NCBI GenBank assembly: GCA_030679915.1
Contig: JAUXRY010000022.1
Location: 96,559 to 160,558, forward strand
DNA: 64,000 nt
Origin: Thiobacillus sp.
GTDB lineage: Bacteria; Pseudomonadota; Gammaproteobacteria; Burkholderiales; Thiobacillaceae
Direction: 5' to 3'
Shown piece after piece: positions 1 to 8,722 of the stretch. The translations under genes and the position numbers were made by a program. How positions within the stretch are numbered: position 1 is the first letter of the stretch; every line of letters starts with the position of its first letter. The notes below the pieces were generated by a model. The model was not told the origin of the DNA and did no database searches. It was given only the letters and a program-made list of their open reading frames with translations.

Positions 1-330
1 CAGTAATGAGTGAATCCTGACGATTGATTCTTAAGCGCGCCTTAAGTTGCAGGGATATCCCAGTAAATACCTTACGGCAGAATTGAACGCTTGCCTATTA
101 AATGACCATTTTCCAGCGGGCCAGACAATATCTATCCAGCGACTTTAAAAATGCTTGCGAACAGAGTTCATAAGCGTCACGAGGGCAGAAACCGGCCGAC
201 TGCGGTCACTGAGTGAACCAGGAACATGCGTTCCTGGACGGCCGGTATACCTTAGCAAGCTGCCAGCGGCTGAGCTGGCATGGTTGGCAGGTCATTGACT
301 AGAGCCGCCATCCAACCAGCAAGACGACGC
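1..330. other. Non-coding left edge downstream of hsdR
   Basis: No convincing gene is visible here. The stretch lies behind the hsdR stop codon and contains two compact inverted-repeat structures, listed separately. It may be the edge of the restriction-modification island, but no integrase or tRNA is in view to prove a boundary. Confidence 0.5.
191..280. repeat. Nested inverted repeats downstream of hsdR
   Basis: An outer stem ACCGGCCG (191-198) pairs with CGGCCGGT (239-246). Inside it a perfect 8-bp hairpin CCAGGAAC/GTTCCTGG (218-237, loop ATGC) and a weaker GGTCAC/GTGAACC arm would give a three-way junction. A second hairpin, TGCCAGC/GCTGGCA with a 6-nt loop, follows at 261-280. None has a T-tract, so this is not a textbook terminator. 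It could be a REP-like element or an island-edge structure. Confidence 0.5.
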
Positions 331-3300
331 CTATCCTTCTGTCCAACCCGCTGACAGCAACTCTGCCTGCGCGATCACTGTTTTAACAGCCTCCTCCTGC
401 AAGTCCGGCGGATAACCATACTTGTTCAGGATGCGCTTCACCATCACGCGAATCTTTGCCCGCGCGCTTTCGCGCAGTGTCCAGTCTATCGTCACACTCT
501 TCTTCACTTGGGTGATGAGTTCGGCGGCGATGACCTTGAGTTTGTCGTCGCCCATGGCGATGACGGCGTTCTGGTTGGCGGCAAGCGCGTCGTAAAAGGC
601 CACCTCGTCATCCGTCAGGCCAAGTGCTTCGCCGCGCTTGGTGGCGGCGTCGAGTTCCTTGGCGAGTTGAATCAGCTCTTCGATCACCTGCATCGTGGAG
701 ATGGCGCGGTTGTGGTACGCGTTGAGGGTCTTCTTGAGCTTCTCGGAAAAGACCTGGCTCTGCACAAGGTTGCGCTTGGATCTGACCTTGAGTTCGTCCT
801 TGAGTAGTTTCTCCAGCAACTCGGCGGCGACGTTCTTGTGCTTCAGGCCGCGCACTTCGGCGAGGAACTGGTCAGAGAGGATCGAAATGTCCGGCTTGGG
901 CAAGCCAGCGGCGGTGAAAACGTCGATCACCTGGCCCTCGGTGGTGATGGCTTTGGAAACGAGCTGGCGGATGGCGGCGTCGACCTGCTCCGGCGTCTTC
1001 CGGTTGTTGCTGCTCTGCTTGTTGAGCGCGGCCTGGATCGCCTGAAAGAAACTCACGTCGTCGCGAATCTCGGTGGCTTCATCGCTCGCGGCGCAGAGGG
1101 CGAAGGCGCGGGAGAGTTCCGTCACTACCTGCACCCAACGCTTTTTGCCGTCGTCCTGTTCGAGGATGTGCTCCTGTCCGGCGGGGATGAGGGCGAGGCG
1201 TTCTGTGGGTTTACCGGTGATCCACTTGTCACGGTTGAAGCCATGCATCATGTCGCAGGCGATGTCGTGTTTCTCCAGCATCACGGCGATGGCCTGCGCG
1301 GTGTCGAAAGTCGGATCACCCTGGCCGCCGCTCTCGGTGTAAGTCACCAGCGCCTTCTTGAGTTGATCGGCCAGCCCCAGGTAATCCACCACCAGCCCGC
1401 CGGGCTTGTCGCGGAAGACACGGTTCACGCGCGCGATGGCCTGCATCAGTCCGTGGCCCTGCATCGGCTTGTCCGCATACATCGTGTGCAGGCAGGGCGC
1501 GTCGAAGCCGGTCAGCCACATATCGCGCACGATCACGATGCGGAAGGGGTCACGGCTATCCTTGAAGCGATTCGCCAGCTTGCGGCGCTTGTCCTTGCTG
1601 CGAATGTGCGGCTGCCAATCGGGACCGTCATCGGCACTGCCGGTCATCACCACCTTCACCACGCAGGCCTTGCCCTTCTCGGCTTCGCTATTTCCATCTG
1701 CGTCGTCTTCGGCGCTGGCCCAGTCTGGACGCAGCTTGATGAGCGCGTTGTAGAGGTCCACGGCGATGCGGCGGCTCATGCAAACAATCATCGCCTTGCC
1801 GTCCATCGCCTCGACGCGCTTCTCGAAGTGCATCACTAAATCTGCCGCAATGAGCGCGATGCGCTTCGGGTCGCCCACCAGCGCCTCCAGCGCGGCCCAT
1901 TTGGTTTTGAGATTTTCCTTCTTCGTCAGCTCTTCGCCTTCGGTGATTTCCTCAAACTCCGCGTCGAGCTTCGGCAGCTCCGCGGCGTTCAGGCTCAGCT
2001 TGGAAATGCGGCTCTCGTAATAGATCGGCACGGTGGCCTTGTCGGCGACGGCACGCTGGATGTCGTAGATGGAAATGTAATCGCCGAAGACCGCCCGCGT
2101 GTTCGCGTCGGTCTTCTCGATCGGCGTGCCGGTAAAGCCGATGAACGACGCATTCGGCAGGGCATCGCGCAGGTTGCTGGCGAAGCCGTAGGACATCTCG
2201 CCGGTCTTCTCATTCACCTTGCCGCCAAACCCATACTGGCTGCGGTGCGCTTCATCCGCAATGACCACGATGTTCTGCCGCGCGCTCAGTTCGGGCATCG
2301 CCTCACCCTTTTCCGGCATGAACTTGTGGATCGTCGTGAACACCACGCCGCCGCTCGCCCGGTTCAGCAGTTCGCGTAAATGCTCGCGCCCGCCCGCCTG
2401 CACCGGCATCTGGCCGAGGATGTCGTGGCAGCGCTGGAACTGGCCGAAGAGCTGGTCGTCGAGATCGTTACGGTCGGTCAGCACCACCAGCGTCGGGTTT
2501 TGCATCGCAGCGTGCCGCACCACGCGTGCAGCGTAGAAAAGCATGGAGAAGCTCTTGCCGCTGCCCTGCGTGTGCCAGACCACGCCCGCGCGCCGGTCGC
2601 CCGGCTTGCCGCCGTGCATGCGGCCCGCCCAGTAGGTGCCCACATCCTGCTTCGCCGTGTTGGCCTCAACCATGCCCGCAGTCATGCCACTGGCGCGCAC
2701 CGTTTCCTCCACCGCCGCATTCACTGCGTGGAACTGATGGTAGCCCGCGATAATCTTGTGCAGCGCGCCCGAGTCCGGGTCTTCCTCGAAAACGATGAAA
2801 TGTTGGAGCAGGTCGAGGAAGCGCTGCCGCTCGAACACGCCGCGCACCAGCACCTCCAGCTCCAGCGCCGTCTTCGGCGCATCGCCCTCGCCATCAATCG
2901 TGCGCCAGACCTTGAACCACTCCTGGTTCGCCGTCACGGAACCCATGCGCGCCTGCAAGCCGTCGCTCACTACCAGCGCCGCGTTGTAATGCAGCAGCGA
3001 GGCAATCTCCGCCTTGTAGGTTTGAAGCTGGGCGTAGGCGCTCCAGATCGTCGCGTCCTCATCCGCCGCATTCTTCAGCTCGATCAAGCCCAGCGGCAGC
3101 CCGTTCACGAAAACCACGATGTCCGGCCGCCGGTTGTGCTGCGCCCCACCCGACGTTTCGATCACCGTGAACTGGTTCACCGCCAGCCAGTCGTTCGCCC
3201 GCACATCGCCGAAATCCACCAGCCGCACATGGTCCCCGGCGATGCTGCCGTCCCTGCGCGGGTATTCCACCGGCACCCCATCGCGCAGCATCCGGTGAAA

Positions 3301-3561
3301 GGCGCGGTTGGTCTGCGTCAGCGAAGGCGTCCCCACCCGCAGTACCTTGCGCACAGCCTCCTCCTGCGCCTCCTCGGGAATGGCCGGGTTCAGCCGCCGG
3401 ATCGCTTCGCGCAAGCGCCCCACCAGCACCACGTCGCCAAACGACTCCCGCTCCGCCGCCGGCTCGCCGGGCGCGAGAAGCGGCCCGTGGCCGATGGCAT
3501 AGCCCAGCTCACCGAACCATTCGAGCGCTGCGCCTTCGACAGTGGATTCGTTGAGGCTCAT
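331..3561 (-). CDS. hsdR: Type I restriction enzyme, motor/nuclease subunit HsdR
   Basis: This is the translocating endonuclease subunit of a type I restriction system, which with HsdM and HsdS cuts DNA lacking the host methylation pattern. At 1076 aa it has the usual full length. The N-terminal nuclease domain shows the PD-(E/D)xK pattern (D147 in RRPDIVVF, E161 and K163 in LIELK). The SF2 helicase core has Walker A TQGSGKS at 331-337 and a DEAH box at 436-439. The start codon overlaps the stop of the RhuM gene (ATGA), so the two are translationally coupled. It sits last in the operon, separated from hsdM/hsdS by two genes that appear to have been inserted. Confidence 0.96.
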   Translation of the reverse strand: MSLNESTVEGAALEWFGELGYAIGHGPLLAPGEPAAERESFGDVVLVGRLREAIRRLNPAIPEEAQEEAVRKVLRVGTPSLTQTNRAFHRMLRDGVPVEYPRRDGSIAGDHVRLVDFGDVRANDWLAVNQFTVIETSGGAQHNRRPDIVVFVNGLPLGLIELKNAADEDATIWSAYAQLQTYKAEIASLLHYNAALVVSDGLQARMGSVTANQEWFKVWRTIDGEGDAPKTALELEVLVRGVFERQRFLDLLQHFIVFEEDPDSGALHKIIAGYHQFHAVNAAVEETVRASGMTAGMVEANTAKQDVGTYWAGRMHGGKPGDRRAGVVWHTQGSGKSFSMLFYAARVVRHAAMQNPTLVVLTDRNDLDDQLFGQFQRCHDILGQMPVQAGGREHLRELLNRASGGVVFTTIHKFMPEKGEAMPELSARQNIVVIADEAHRSQYGFGGKVNEKTGEMSYGFASNLRDALPNASFIGFTGTPIEKTDANTRAVFGDYISIYDIQRAVADKATVPIYYESRISKLSLNAAELPKLDAEFEEITEGEELTKKENLKTKWAALEALVGDPKRIALIAADLVMHFEKRVEAMDGKAMIVCMSRRIAVDLYNALIKLRPDWASAEDDADGNSEAEKGKACVVKVVMTGSADDGPDWQPHIRSKDKRRKLANRFKDSRDPFRIVIVRDMWLTGFDAPCLHTMYADKPMQGHGLMQAIARVNRVFRDKPGGLVVDYLGLADQLKKALVTYTESGGQGDPTFDTAQAIAVMLEKHDIACDMMHGFNRDKWITGKPTERLALIPAGQEHILEQDDGKKRWVQVVTELSRAFALCAASDEATEIRDDVSFFQAIQAALNKQSSNNRKTPEQVDAAIRQLVSKAITTEGQVIDVFTAAGLPKPDISILSDQFLAEVRGLKHKNVAAELLEKLLKDELKVRSKRNLVQSQVFSEKLKKTLNAYHNRAISTMQVIEELIQLAKELDAATKRGEALGLTDDEVAFYDALAANQNAVIAMGDDKLKVIAAELITQVKKSVTIDWTLRESARAKIRVMVKRILNKYGYPPDLQEEAVKTVIAQAELLSAGWTEG

Positions 3562-4625
3562 GGTTTGTCCCCTGTCTCCGGCAGCTCCTTGATCGCTCGG
3601 TCGAAGTCCGACTCGAACAGCCGATCCTGCACGATACGGTATTTCTCAAACTCACTTTCGGCATGGGCTTGGGCGATTTCGGCAGTGACTTTGCCAGCAT
3701 CCTGCAAAATTTCCCGGTCGGTCGCGGCAATGAAGCGGTTGAGGCGGGTTTCCCAGTCCTGCATGGTCATGGGAATCTGCCGCAGCGCCATGTCTTCGGC
3801 CACATCGAGGTAGGCGGAGACAAGCCGCTGCAGTTGGGCCATTTCGTTTTCCGTGAGGTAGTTTTTCGCCACGCTGACATCGAACTTCTGGATTTTTCCT
3901 TCGGGCGCGTCTTTCCAGGTGGTGAGTCCCATGCTGTCTTTGGTGGCATCGGCACGGGAGAGGATGACTTCCGCCGCCGTCTGGCCGTGGATGGCCCAGT
4001 GCAGCTTGTTTTGCACGGTGGCAAAGAAGCGTTTGGTGGAGGCGGCGGTGACATCGTAGTCGATGGAAGTGGCGTAGATGTCGGTGATTTTCTGGTAAAA
4101 CTTGCGCTCGCTGAGGCGGATTTCGCGGATGCGCTGGAGCTGTTCCTCGAAGTATTTTTTGCCGAGGACGGAGCCGTCGTTTTTCAGGCGCTCGTCGTCC
4201 ATGGCAAAGCCCTTGATCGTGAAGGATTCGATGATGCCGGTGGCCCACTTGCGGAATTGGACGGCGCGCTCGGAGTTCACCTTGTAGCCGACGGCGATGA
4301 TGGCGGCGAGTTGGTAGTGCTGGGTGTCGTAGGCTTTGCCGTCGGCGGCAGTTATTCGAAAATTTCGAATAACTGAACCGGCCTGCAATTCGCCGTCGGC
4401 AAAAATCTGCTTGAGGTGGTAGTTCACGGTGTGGGTGGCCACATCGTAGAGCAGCCCCAGCATCTTCTGAGTGAGCCAGACATTCTCATCGGCGTAAACG
4501 GCTTCGACGCCACCCTGGCCGCTGGCCGCCACAAAGGTCAGGTATTCCGCCGCCGAAGAGCGAACCAAGGAGACTGAGGTGTTCTTTTTGGCGCGACCGT
4601 CAGGAGTGGATTTGTTTTTGCTCAT
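3558..4625 (-). CDS. RhuM family protein
   Basis: A 355-aa protein of the RhuM family (named for a Salmonella pathogenicity-island gene). These are often found inside or beside type I restriction operons and their function is unknown. Family hallmarks are the segments [14 protein letters not shown] (a helix-turn-helix-like start), [16 protein letters not shown] and AVQFRKWAT. The C-terminal half is helical and charged. It directly precedes hsdR with an ATGA overlap. A perfect 13-bp inverted repeat lies inside its coding sequence near codon 87. The family call is firm; any role in restriction control is a guess from position. Confidence 0.85.
   Translation of the reverse strand: MSKNKSTPDGRAKKNTSVSLVRSSAAEYLTFVAASGQGGVEAVYADENVWLTQKMLGLLYDVATHTVNYHLKQIFADGELQAGSVIRNFRITAADGKAYDTQHYQLAAIIAVGYKVNSERAVQFRKWATGIIESFTIKGFAMDDERLKNDGSVLGKKYFEEQLQRIREIRLSERKFYQKITDIYATSIDYDVTAASTKRFFATVQNKLHWAIHGQTAAEVILSRADATKDSMGLTTWKDAPEGKIQKFDVSVAKNYLTENEMAQLQRLVSAYLDVAEDMALRQIPMTMQDWETRLNRFIAATDREILQDAGKVTAEIAQAHAESEFEKYRIVQDRLFESDFDRAIKELPETGDKP
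4349..4375. repeat. Perfect 27-bp inverted repeat inside the RhuM gene
   Basis: Arms CAGTTATTCGAAA and TTTCGAATAACTG, 13 bp each, flank a single central base. The repeat encodes part of the SVIRNFRIT segment. It is strongly AT-rich compared with the gene around it and could be an internal operator, a transposon target or a chance result of codon choice. Confidence 0.7.
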
Positions 4626-4850
4626 GGCCTGTTCTTTCTCAAATCGCAGGGGCTGGCGGGAAAAACTGAGTAGCGGGCTACCAAATACAAGGAGCTCAAA
4701 TCCAAATTCGGGGAGCTGAGATTCGAAATTCGGGGAGGTCGTCCGAAAACAGCATTCGCCGCCGGTTTGCTTTTAAACAAGCAACTTATTGAAAGTAAAA
4801 GATTTAAATGGAACATGCCGTACCTAGGCCGGTTTGCTTTTAAATAAGCG
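4626..4850. repeat. Repeat-rich gap between the AlbA_2 and RhuM genes
   Basis: Two kinds of direct repeat occupy this gap. A 22-nt sequence beginning GCCGGTTTGCTTTTAAA occurs at 4761-4782 and 4828-4849 with one mismatch; the second copy lies at the very 3' end of the AlbA_2 gene. Nearer the RhuM start, a roughly 22-nt unit containing AAATTCGGGGAG occurs at 4704-4715 and 4726-4737, with a degenerate third copy beside it (around 4684-4700). These may be protein-binding sites ahead of rhuM-hsdR or footprints of past recombination. Confidence 0.5.
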
Positions 4851-6260
4851 TCACGCCCAGAATGGCACATAGCTTCGATAGCGGGTGGAGGTTTGGGCAG
4901 GGTCGGCAAGCTTGATTTTTCCAGCTTCCATTGTCGCCGCAATGATTTGGGAAACCGTTGCTGTCTTGTCCTCCGACAGCTTGAATCTCTCCCTCAAGCT
5001 TTGGTTGGTCATCTTTTCATTCATCACATAGCGCAGGCAGCAATGCTGGTAGCAAGCGCGAATGCGGTCATTGCGATCCATCTGTTCGATGTTCATGTGG
5101 GCGAAAAGCAAAGCCGAGGTGCGCCGTTCCCCCACCCTGAAATCAGGTGCCGGCAGTTGAAACACCTCTGCCGCCTGCACCACTTTATCCACGCCACTGC
5201 CTTTCTCTTCGCAGATACCCAGACGCCGCATCAGATCAGCCAAGCGTTCATTACGCGACTGGTATTCGTCAATAAACCGGTCCGGTGGAATGAAAGGCTT
5301 CCCGGGATTTGAAATCTCCATCCGGTCATCGTAAATCTCGATCATCACCGAGGTTCCAGTCTGGGTGAAATCCTGATGGATGAGCGCATTCGCCACCAGT
5401 TCGCGCACCGCAATTTCCGGAAACATCTTCACCTCCCGCCGCAGTGCCTGCTCGATCACCTCATTTGAAGGCACCAGTCCGTAGATGAACTCCACCAGAC
5501 CTTGGAAGCCAACCGAATAACCTTTCGTGCCCAGCTTATCCAGCTTCGTCTTCAGCTTATTCTTGCCCTCGTAAACGATGACCCGCGCGGATTTCCGCGC
5601 CAACCGGTCGAACTGCTCCAGCTTCTTGGCAAACAGGATCGCTCCCAGGTTCGTAATCGTCCACCCGCCATCTTGGCGCAGGATGAGTTTCTCACTCTCA
5701 AAACGTTCCAACACACCGGCCCGATTGACCGGATAAGGCAAATGCAACAGGTCGAAATAGCTCTGCGTATCCAGAAGCTGAATCACCTTGTCATCATCGC
5801 AGTCGGCCAGTGCAAGCTGAGAAAACCAGTCTGGCTGCCCCTCCGCAAAAATCGCCCGTAGCCGATCCTCGCTCATCGGCACCAGTTCTTCACCGGCGCG
5901 CATGAGGTAAGCACCCTCGAAATCGTAAACCGTGCCGCGCGGGCGACCCGGAATATGGAACACCAGCACCCGACCATCAGGATGCAGCACCTCCTCGATT
6001 TCCACCCGGAAACCCAGGGTATGAAACATCTTGGCCGCCATCTCCACCGGATCATTAAAAGCCGCCGTGCCCACGACCTTGCGGGGTGGTTGATCTTCAA
6101 TGCCGAGCAGCAGATACCCGCCGCCTTCATTCGCTAACGCCACGCAGTATTTGTAGAGCTTGCGGTTGTCGAACTGCGTCTTCGCTTCCTTGAATTCCAG
6201 CCGCTGATGCTCCGAATGAGCAGCCCGCCATATGTCAATTTGTTGAATCGTCGTCGCCAT
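4851..6260 (-). CDS. AlbA_2-type DNA-binding / ATPase transcriptional regulator
   Basis: A 469-aa protein with an N-terminal AlbA_2 (Schlafen-like) domain: the HQRLEFKEA and NEGGGYLLLGIED motifs at about residues 17-55. It is followed by a GHKL-type ATPase domain with an N-box (VRELVANALIHQDF), an EISNPGKPF segment and a GSGVDKV G2-like motif. The C-terminus looks like a winged helix. Proteins of this build are annotated as ATP-binding regulators or RecG-like proteins and are frequent in defence islands, sometimes as a third partner of type I systems. It sits between the hsdR relic and rhuM, apparently as part of an inserted cassette. A regulatory role is inferred. Confidence 0.85.
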   Translation of the reverse strand: MATTIQQIDIWRAAHSEHQRLEFKEAKTQFDNRKLYKYCVALANEGGGYLLLGIEDQPPRKVVGTAAFNDPVEMAAKMFHTLGFRVEIEEVLHPDGRVLVFHIPGRPRGTVYDFEGAYLMRAGEELVPMSEDRLRAIFAEGQPDWFSQLALADCDDDKVIQLLDTQSYFDLLHLPYPVNRAGVLERFESEKLILRQDGGWTITNLGAILFAKKLEQFDRLARKSARVIVYEGKNKLKTKLDKLGTKGYSVGFQGLVEFIYGLVPSNEVIEQALRREVKMFPEIAVRELVANALIHQDFTQTGTSVMIEIYDDRMEISNPGKPFIPPDRFIDEYQSRNERLADLMRRLGICEEKGSGVDKVVQAAEVFQLPAPDFRVGERRTSALLFAHMNIEQMDRNDRIRACYQHCCLRYVMNEKMTNQSLRERFKLSEDKTATVSQIIAATMEAGKIKLADPAQTSTRYRSYVPFWA

Positions 6261-6306
6261 AATCAGCTCGTACTTTGCGCTAAATTTTTAGTGATGCCTG
6301 CACAAT

Positions 6307-6366
6307 GCGGCTCGTGGCCGATGGCATAGCCCAGCTCCACGAACCAGGTCAGGGTTACGTTGAGGC
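6307..6366 (-). pseudogene. Relic of the hsdR 5' end
   Basis: This short stretch is a second, decayed copy of the first ~28 codons of hsdR. A 25-nt block at 6313-6337 is identical to 3486-3510 inside hsdR, and AGCCTCAACG next to the lost start codon is also shared. Read leftward it still gives SLN...[13 protein letters not shown], against [13 protein letters not shown] in HsdR. The start codon is gone and the frame soon stops. It marks where hsdR probably began before the AlbA_2 and RhuM genes came to lie between it and the rest of the operon. Confidence 0.8.
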
Positions 6367-7358
6367 TAGGTATCATTGGCACATCTCCGAATTATCTTTG
6401 CAGTGCTTGCGGACGGTCGCGAGCCAAGAGTCGTACCAGTACCAAGTTTTGGCGACTTGAACGCCATATCCCTTTGCCAGGTTCTTTGCATCGCAACTCT
6501 TCCAAAATCAGTGTGCTGCGCCATCCCAAACTTTGGAAAACCCTCGGCCTTAACCGAGGCCACTATCTGCGATGGAAGCCACTTTGGACGTTCCGTCTCT
6601 CGAATCACTGCGTACGTGGCGTTAACGCTCTTAGCAAGTTCTGAGTCGGCTTTAACGAAGGTGATGACTTGATCTGCCTGATTCGGATGATTCGCTGTCT
6701 TCGGTACAAAAATCACGCGATATGCAAACTTCTCACTCGCAAACTCTTCAGACGTCAGCGCACCGTCGAACCCCTCAATGTACTTTTTAATATGGCCCGG
6801 CAAACCCTTTTGTTGCGCAAGCGTATCGACCTGCTCCTGGCTGAGCGACGAGAATTGCAGGCTAACCGCGAGGTGCTTGGCGATGCCGTACTCTTCTCCG
6901 AACAGTGATGCGGCTGCATGATGATAGTTGATGCAGCAAGCCTGAAAGCGTGCACTCAGGAGATCATCGATCCGCGTGGTCATTTGATGCTCGATCTCAT
7001 GCCGAAGACCGATTAGAAACTTTAAGTTCTGAACCACCTCACGCTCCAGGGGGCACTGCTCCTCATTCAGGCACCGCTCCAGTTCCCAATGTTTGAAGGC
7101 ACCACCGTTCTTGGTGCGGTCATATTGCTTCCTCTTCGCTCCTTGAGTGAAGTACCGGTAATCAATGCCCACAGCGCGATAGTGCGCATGGAGAAGATAT
7201 GTCCACGCGATGTTCATCAGAACAATGTAGGTTTCAGACTTGAACGTTACATTCGGGTTGTTGAAAATCTGAATAGCCGCAAGCGCCGCTTCGCGGGATT
7301 TCTTCAGCAGTTCTTCCTTGACGGAGAAAACTCGGCGAACGCGCTTGGCGGTGCTCAT
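6366..7358 (-). CDS. DUF3644 family protein, frameshifted near the C-terminus
   Basis: The N-terminal two thirds are a clear DUF3644 protein (KSREAALAAIQIFNNP, IVLMNIAWTYLLHAHYR, FLIGLRHEIEHQM), a family of unknown function often encoded within type I restriction operons. The start overlaps the hsdS stop (ATGA). After MAQHTDF the annotated frame turns to unlikely sequence. The neighbouring frame continues as WKSCDAKNLAKGYGVQV and TWYWYDSWL, the expected family ending, and stops at 6373. One extra base in the run of four A at 6504-6507 (plus strand) would restore the reading. It is therefore either a recent single-base deletion or a sequencing error in a homopolymer. Confidence 0.82.
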   Translation of the reverse strand: MSTAKRVRRVFSVKEELLKKSREAALAAIQIFNNPNVTFKSETYIVLMNIAWTYLLHAHYRAVGIDYRYFTQGAKRKQYDRTKNGGAFKHWELERCLNEEQCPLEREVVQNLKFLIGLRHEIEHQMTTRIDDLLSARFQACCINYHHAAASLFGEEYGIAKHLAVSLQFSSLSQEQVDTLAQQKGLPGHIKKYIEGFDGALTSEEFASEKFAYRVIFVPKTANHPNQADQVITFVKADSELAKSVNATYAVIRETERPKWLPSQIVASVKAEGFPKFGMAQHTDFGRVAMQRTWQRDMAFKSPKLGTGTTLGSRPSASTAKIIRRCANDT

Positions 7359-8722
7359 GTGGTTTCTTCCACAAGGCGATCAGCCACGCTCAACTCCCCG
7401 CTCAACTCCCCGCTCAGCAGCTTCGGTAGCAGCGCGTCGCGCAGGGTGGCGAGGGTTCGGGATTGGTGAAGGTTGGCGTGAACTTGCCGGAACAGCGGCG
7501 TCACTTGCTTATCGAAGGCGAGGAGGATCTCCTTCGGCGCGAGGAGAACGTCTGTCGCTTCGAAGGTGCTCGTGGTGATCGTATCGAAGATGGAGCCGTG
7601 ACCACCTTGGACGAGGCGCTCAATGAAGTGACGGGCGTTGCAGTAGAGGGCGAAAGGCGCACCGACCTTTGAGCGCAGTCCGTAGCAGGTCTGATTCATT
7701 GCCATCGCATGGCCGAACATTGTAAGTCTCCCAGTCGTCGCTCCTCGCGCGACAACCACAGTTGCATTGGCCGGGATAACCTTCGTGGAGCTTTCATCGA
7801 CGCCCTGCGTCGTGATGGTACGCTCGGTGGACACAAGGAAGGCTTCACCGCATTGGGAAACGTCCTTCGCGCTGGCCCACGGCACATCACCGTTCCAGTA
7901 GGCCGGAACATCGGTTTTGGGCGTGCCGCCACTCAGCAGGTCTGCTTGCCGGAGGATCGAGCCGGTCTCCCACCCTTCTGGAATGTGGCCGAGTGGGGAG
8001 TCTTGGAAGGTGGCGGGGAAGATGGCTGCGGTGGCTGGGTCGAGGGCGGCAGGGGGGCGGCCGTCGAGTTTGGCGCGGACGGGGTCGAAATCCACGAACC
8101 AGCTCTGGAACAGCGCCCGCGCCATCGCCTCCAGCGTCGTGTTCATCCGCCGGTTCAACTCGATCTTGTCGTCCAGTGCCCCAAGCACCGCCGCGATGGC
8201 TTCGCGCGTGTCAGTCGGTGGGATGGGAATCGGAAGCTTCGCCAAGTCGCGGAGGTTGAACGTGGCTTGAACGGTCGTCGTCGCCCACGTGCGAATGCAG
8301 TGCTGGATGAACGCGGTACGAAGGCAGATGGAAACCCAAAGGCTGCCGGGGTCTCTACGAACGGGAATTACTCCGACGGCACGAGCTACATTCCAGCCGC
8401 GCAGTTTTTCGGGGACGATGGCCACCTCGCCGAGAGTTCCAACGAGCGTCAAAAGAACTTCACCTCCACGCAGGCGGGAGCGCAGGAACTTGGCTTCAAT
8501 TTCGGCTTCAACTTTGAGCATGTCCGTCGTGTCGATGCGCCCATTCCGAATGTTGTTCACGCGCACGATGGGAACACCATCGGTGGTTTCGCTTCCGGGT
8601 TGGACAATGCCGTATGAAACGCCGCGTTCGTCAACGAGATCGCCAAGCGATTCATAGCGCCAGCCGCTAGGGAGGACTGGCAACTCGTCGGGCAATGACA
8701 GATCTTCGAGACTAACTGCCAA
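7355..8722 (-). CDS. hsdS: Type I restriction system specificity subunit HsdS
   Basis: The 455-aa target-recognition subunit, which gives the methylase and nuclease complex its DNA specificity. Two target-recognition domains are separated by a helical spacer ([29 protein letters not shown], about residues 188-216), with a matching C-terminal helix ([20 protein letters not shown]). This is the normal two-half layout. Its start lies 11 nt inside the hsdM 3' end, so the two are coupled. The C-terminus carries two exact 12-bp tandem repeats encoding SGEL, a possible slippage site. Confidence 0.94.
   Translation of the reverse strand: MAVSLEDLSLPDELPVLPSGWRYESLGDLVDERGVSYGIVQPGSETTDGVPIVRVNNIRNGRIDTTDMLKVEAEIEAKFLRSRLRGGEVLLTLVGTLGEVAIVPEKLRGWNVARAVGVIPVRRDPGSLWVSICLRTAFIQHCIRTWATTTVQATFNLRDLAKLPIPIPPTDTREAIAAVLGALDDKIELNRRMNTTLEAMARALFQSWFVDFDPVRAKLDGRPPAALDPATAAIFPATFQDSPLGHIPEGWETGSILRQADLLSGGTPKTDVPAYWNGDVPWASAKDVSQCGEAFLVSTERTITTQGVDESSTKVIPANATVVVARGATTGRLTMFGHAMAMNQTCYGLRSKVGAPFALYCNARHFIERLVQGGHGSIFDTITTSTFEATDVLLAPKEILLAFDKQVTPLFRQVHANLHQSRTLATLRDALLPKLLSGELSGELSVADRLVEETT
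7391..7414. repeat. Two 12-bp tandem repeats in the hsdS 3' end
   Basis: The unit CAACTCCCCGCT occurs twice in direct tandem and encodes the doubled SGEL of [11 protein letters not shown]. Copy-number change would keep the reading frame and lengthen or shorten the C-terminal helix tail. Confidence 0.75.

Noticed and set aside
838..3813. Long rightward frames opposite hsdR (333 and 477 codons)
   Set aside because: They are antisense shadows of a GC-rich gene. The leftward frame has clear nuclease and helicase motifs, while these are rich in His/Arg/Ala without motifs.
4684..4849. Repeats considered as a CRISPR array
   Set aside because: Only two or three degenerate units, spacing irregular, units not separated by unique spacers of constant length, and no cas gene in the window.
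4622..4942. 106-codon leftward frame bridging the AlbA_2 and RhuM genes
   Set aside because: It runs through the end of the AlbA_2 gene in another frame and the repeat-rich gap. Its Ser/Pro/Leu-rich composition follows from the repeats, and no family is recognisable.
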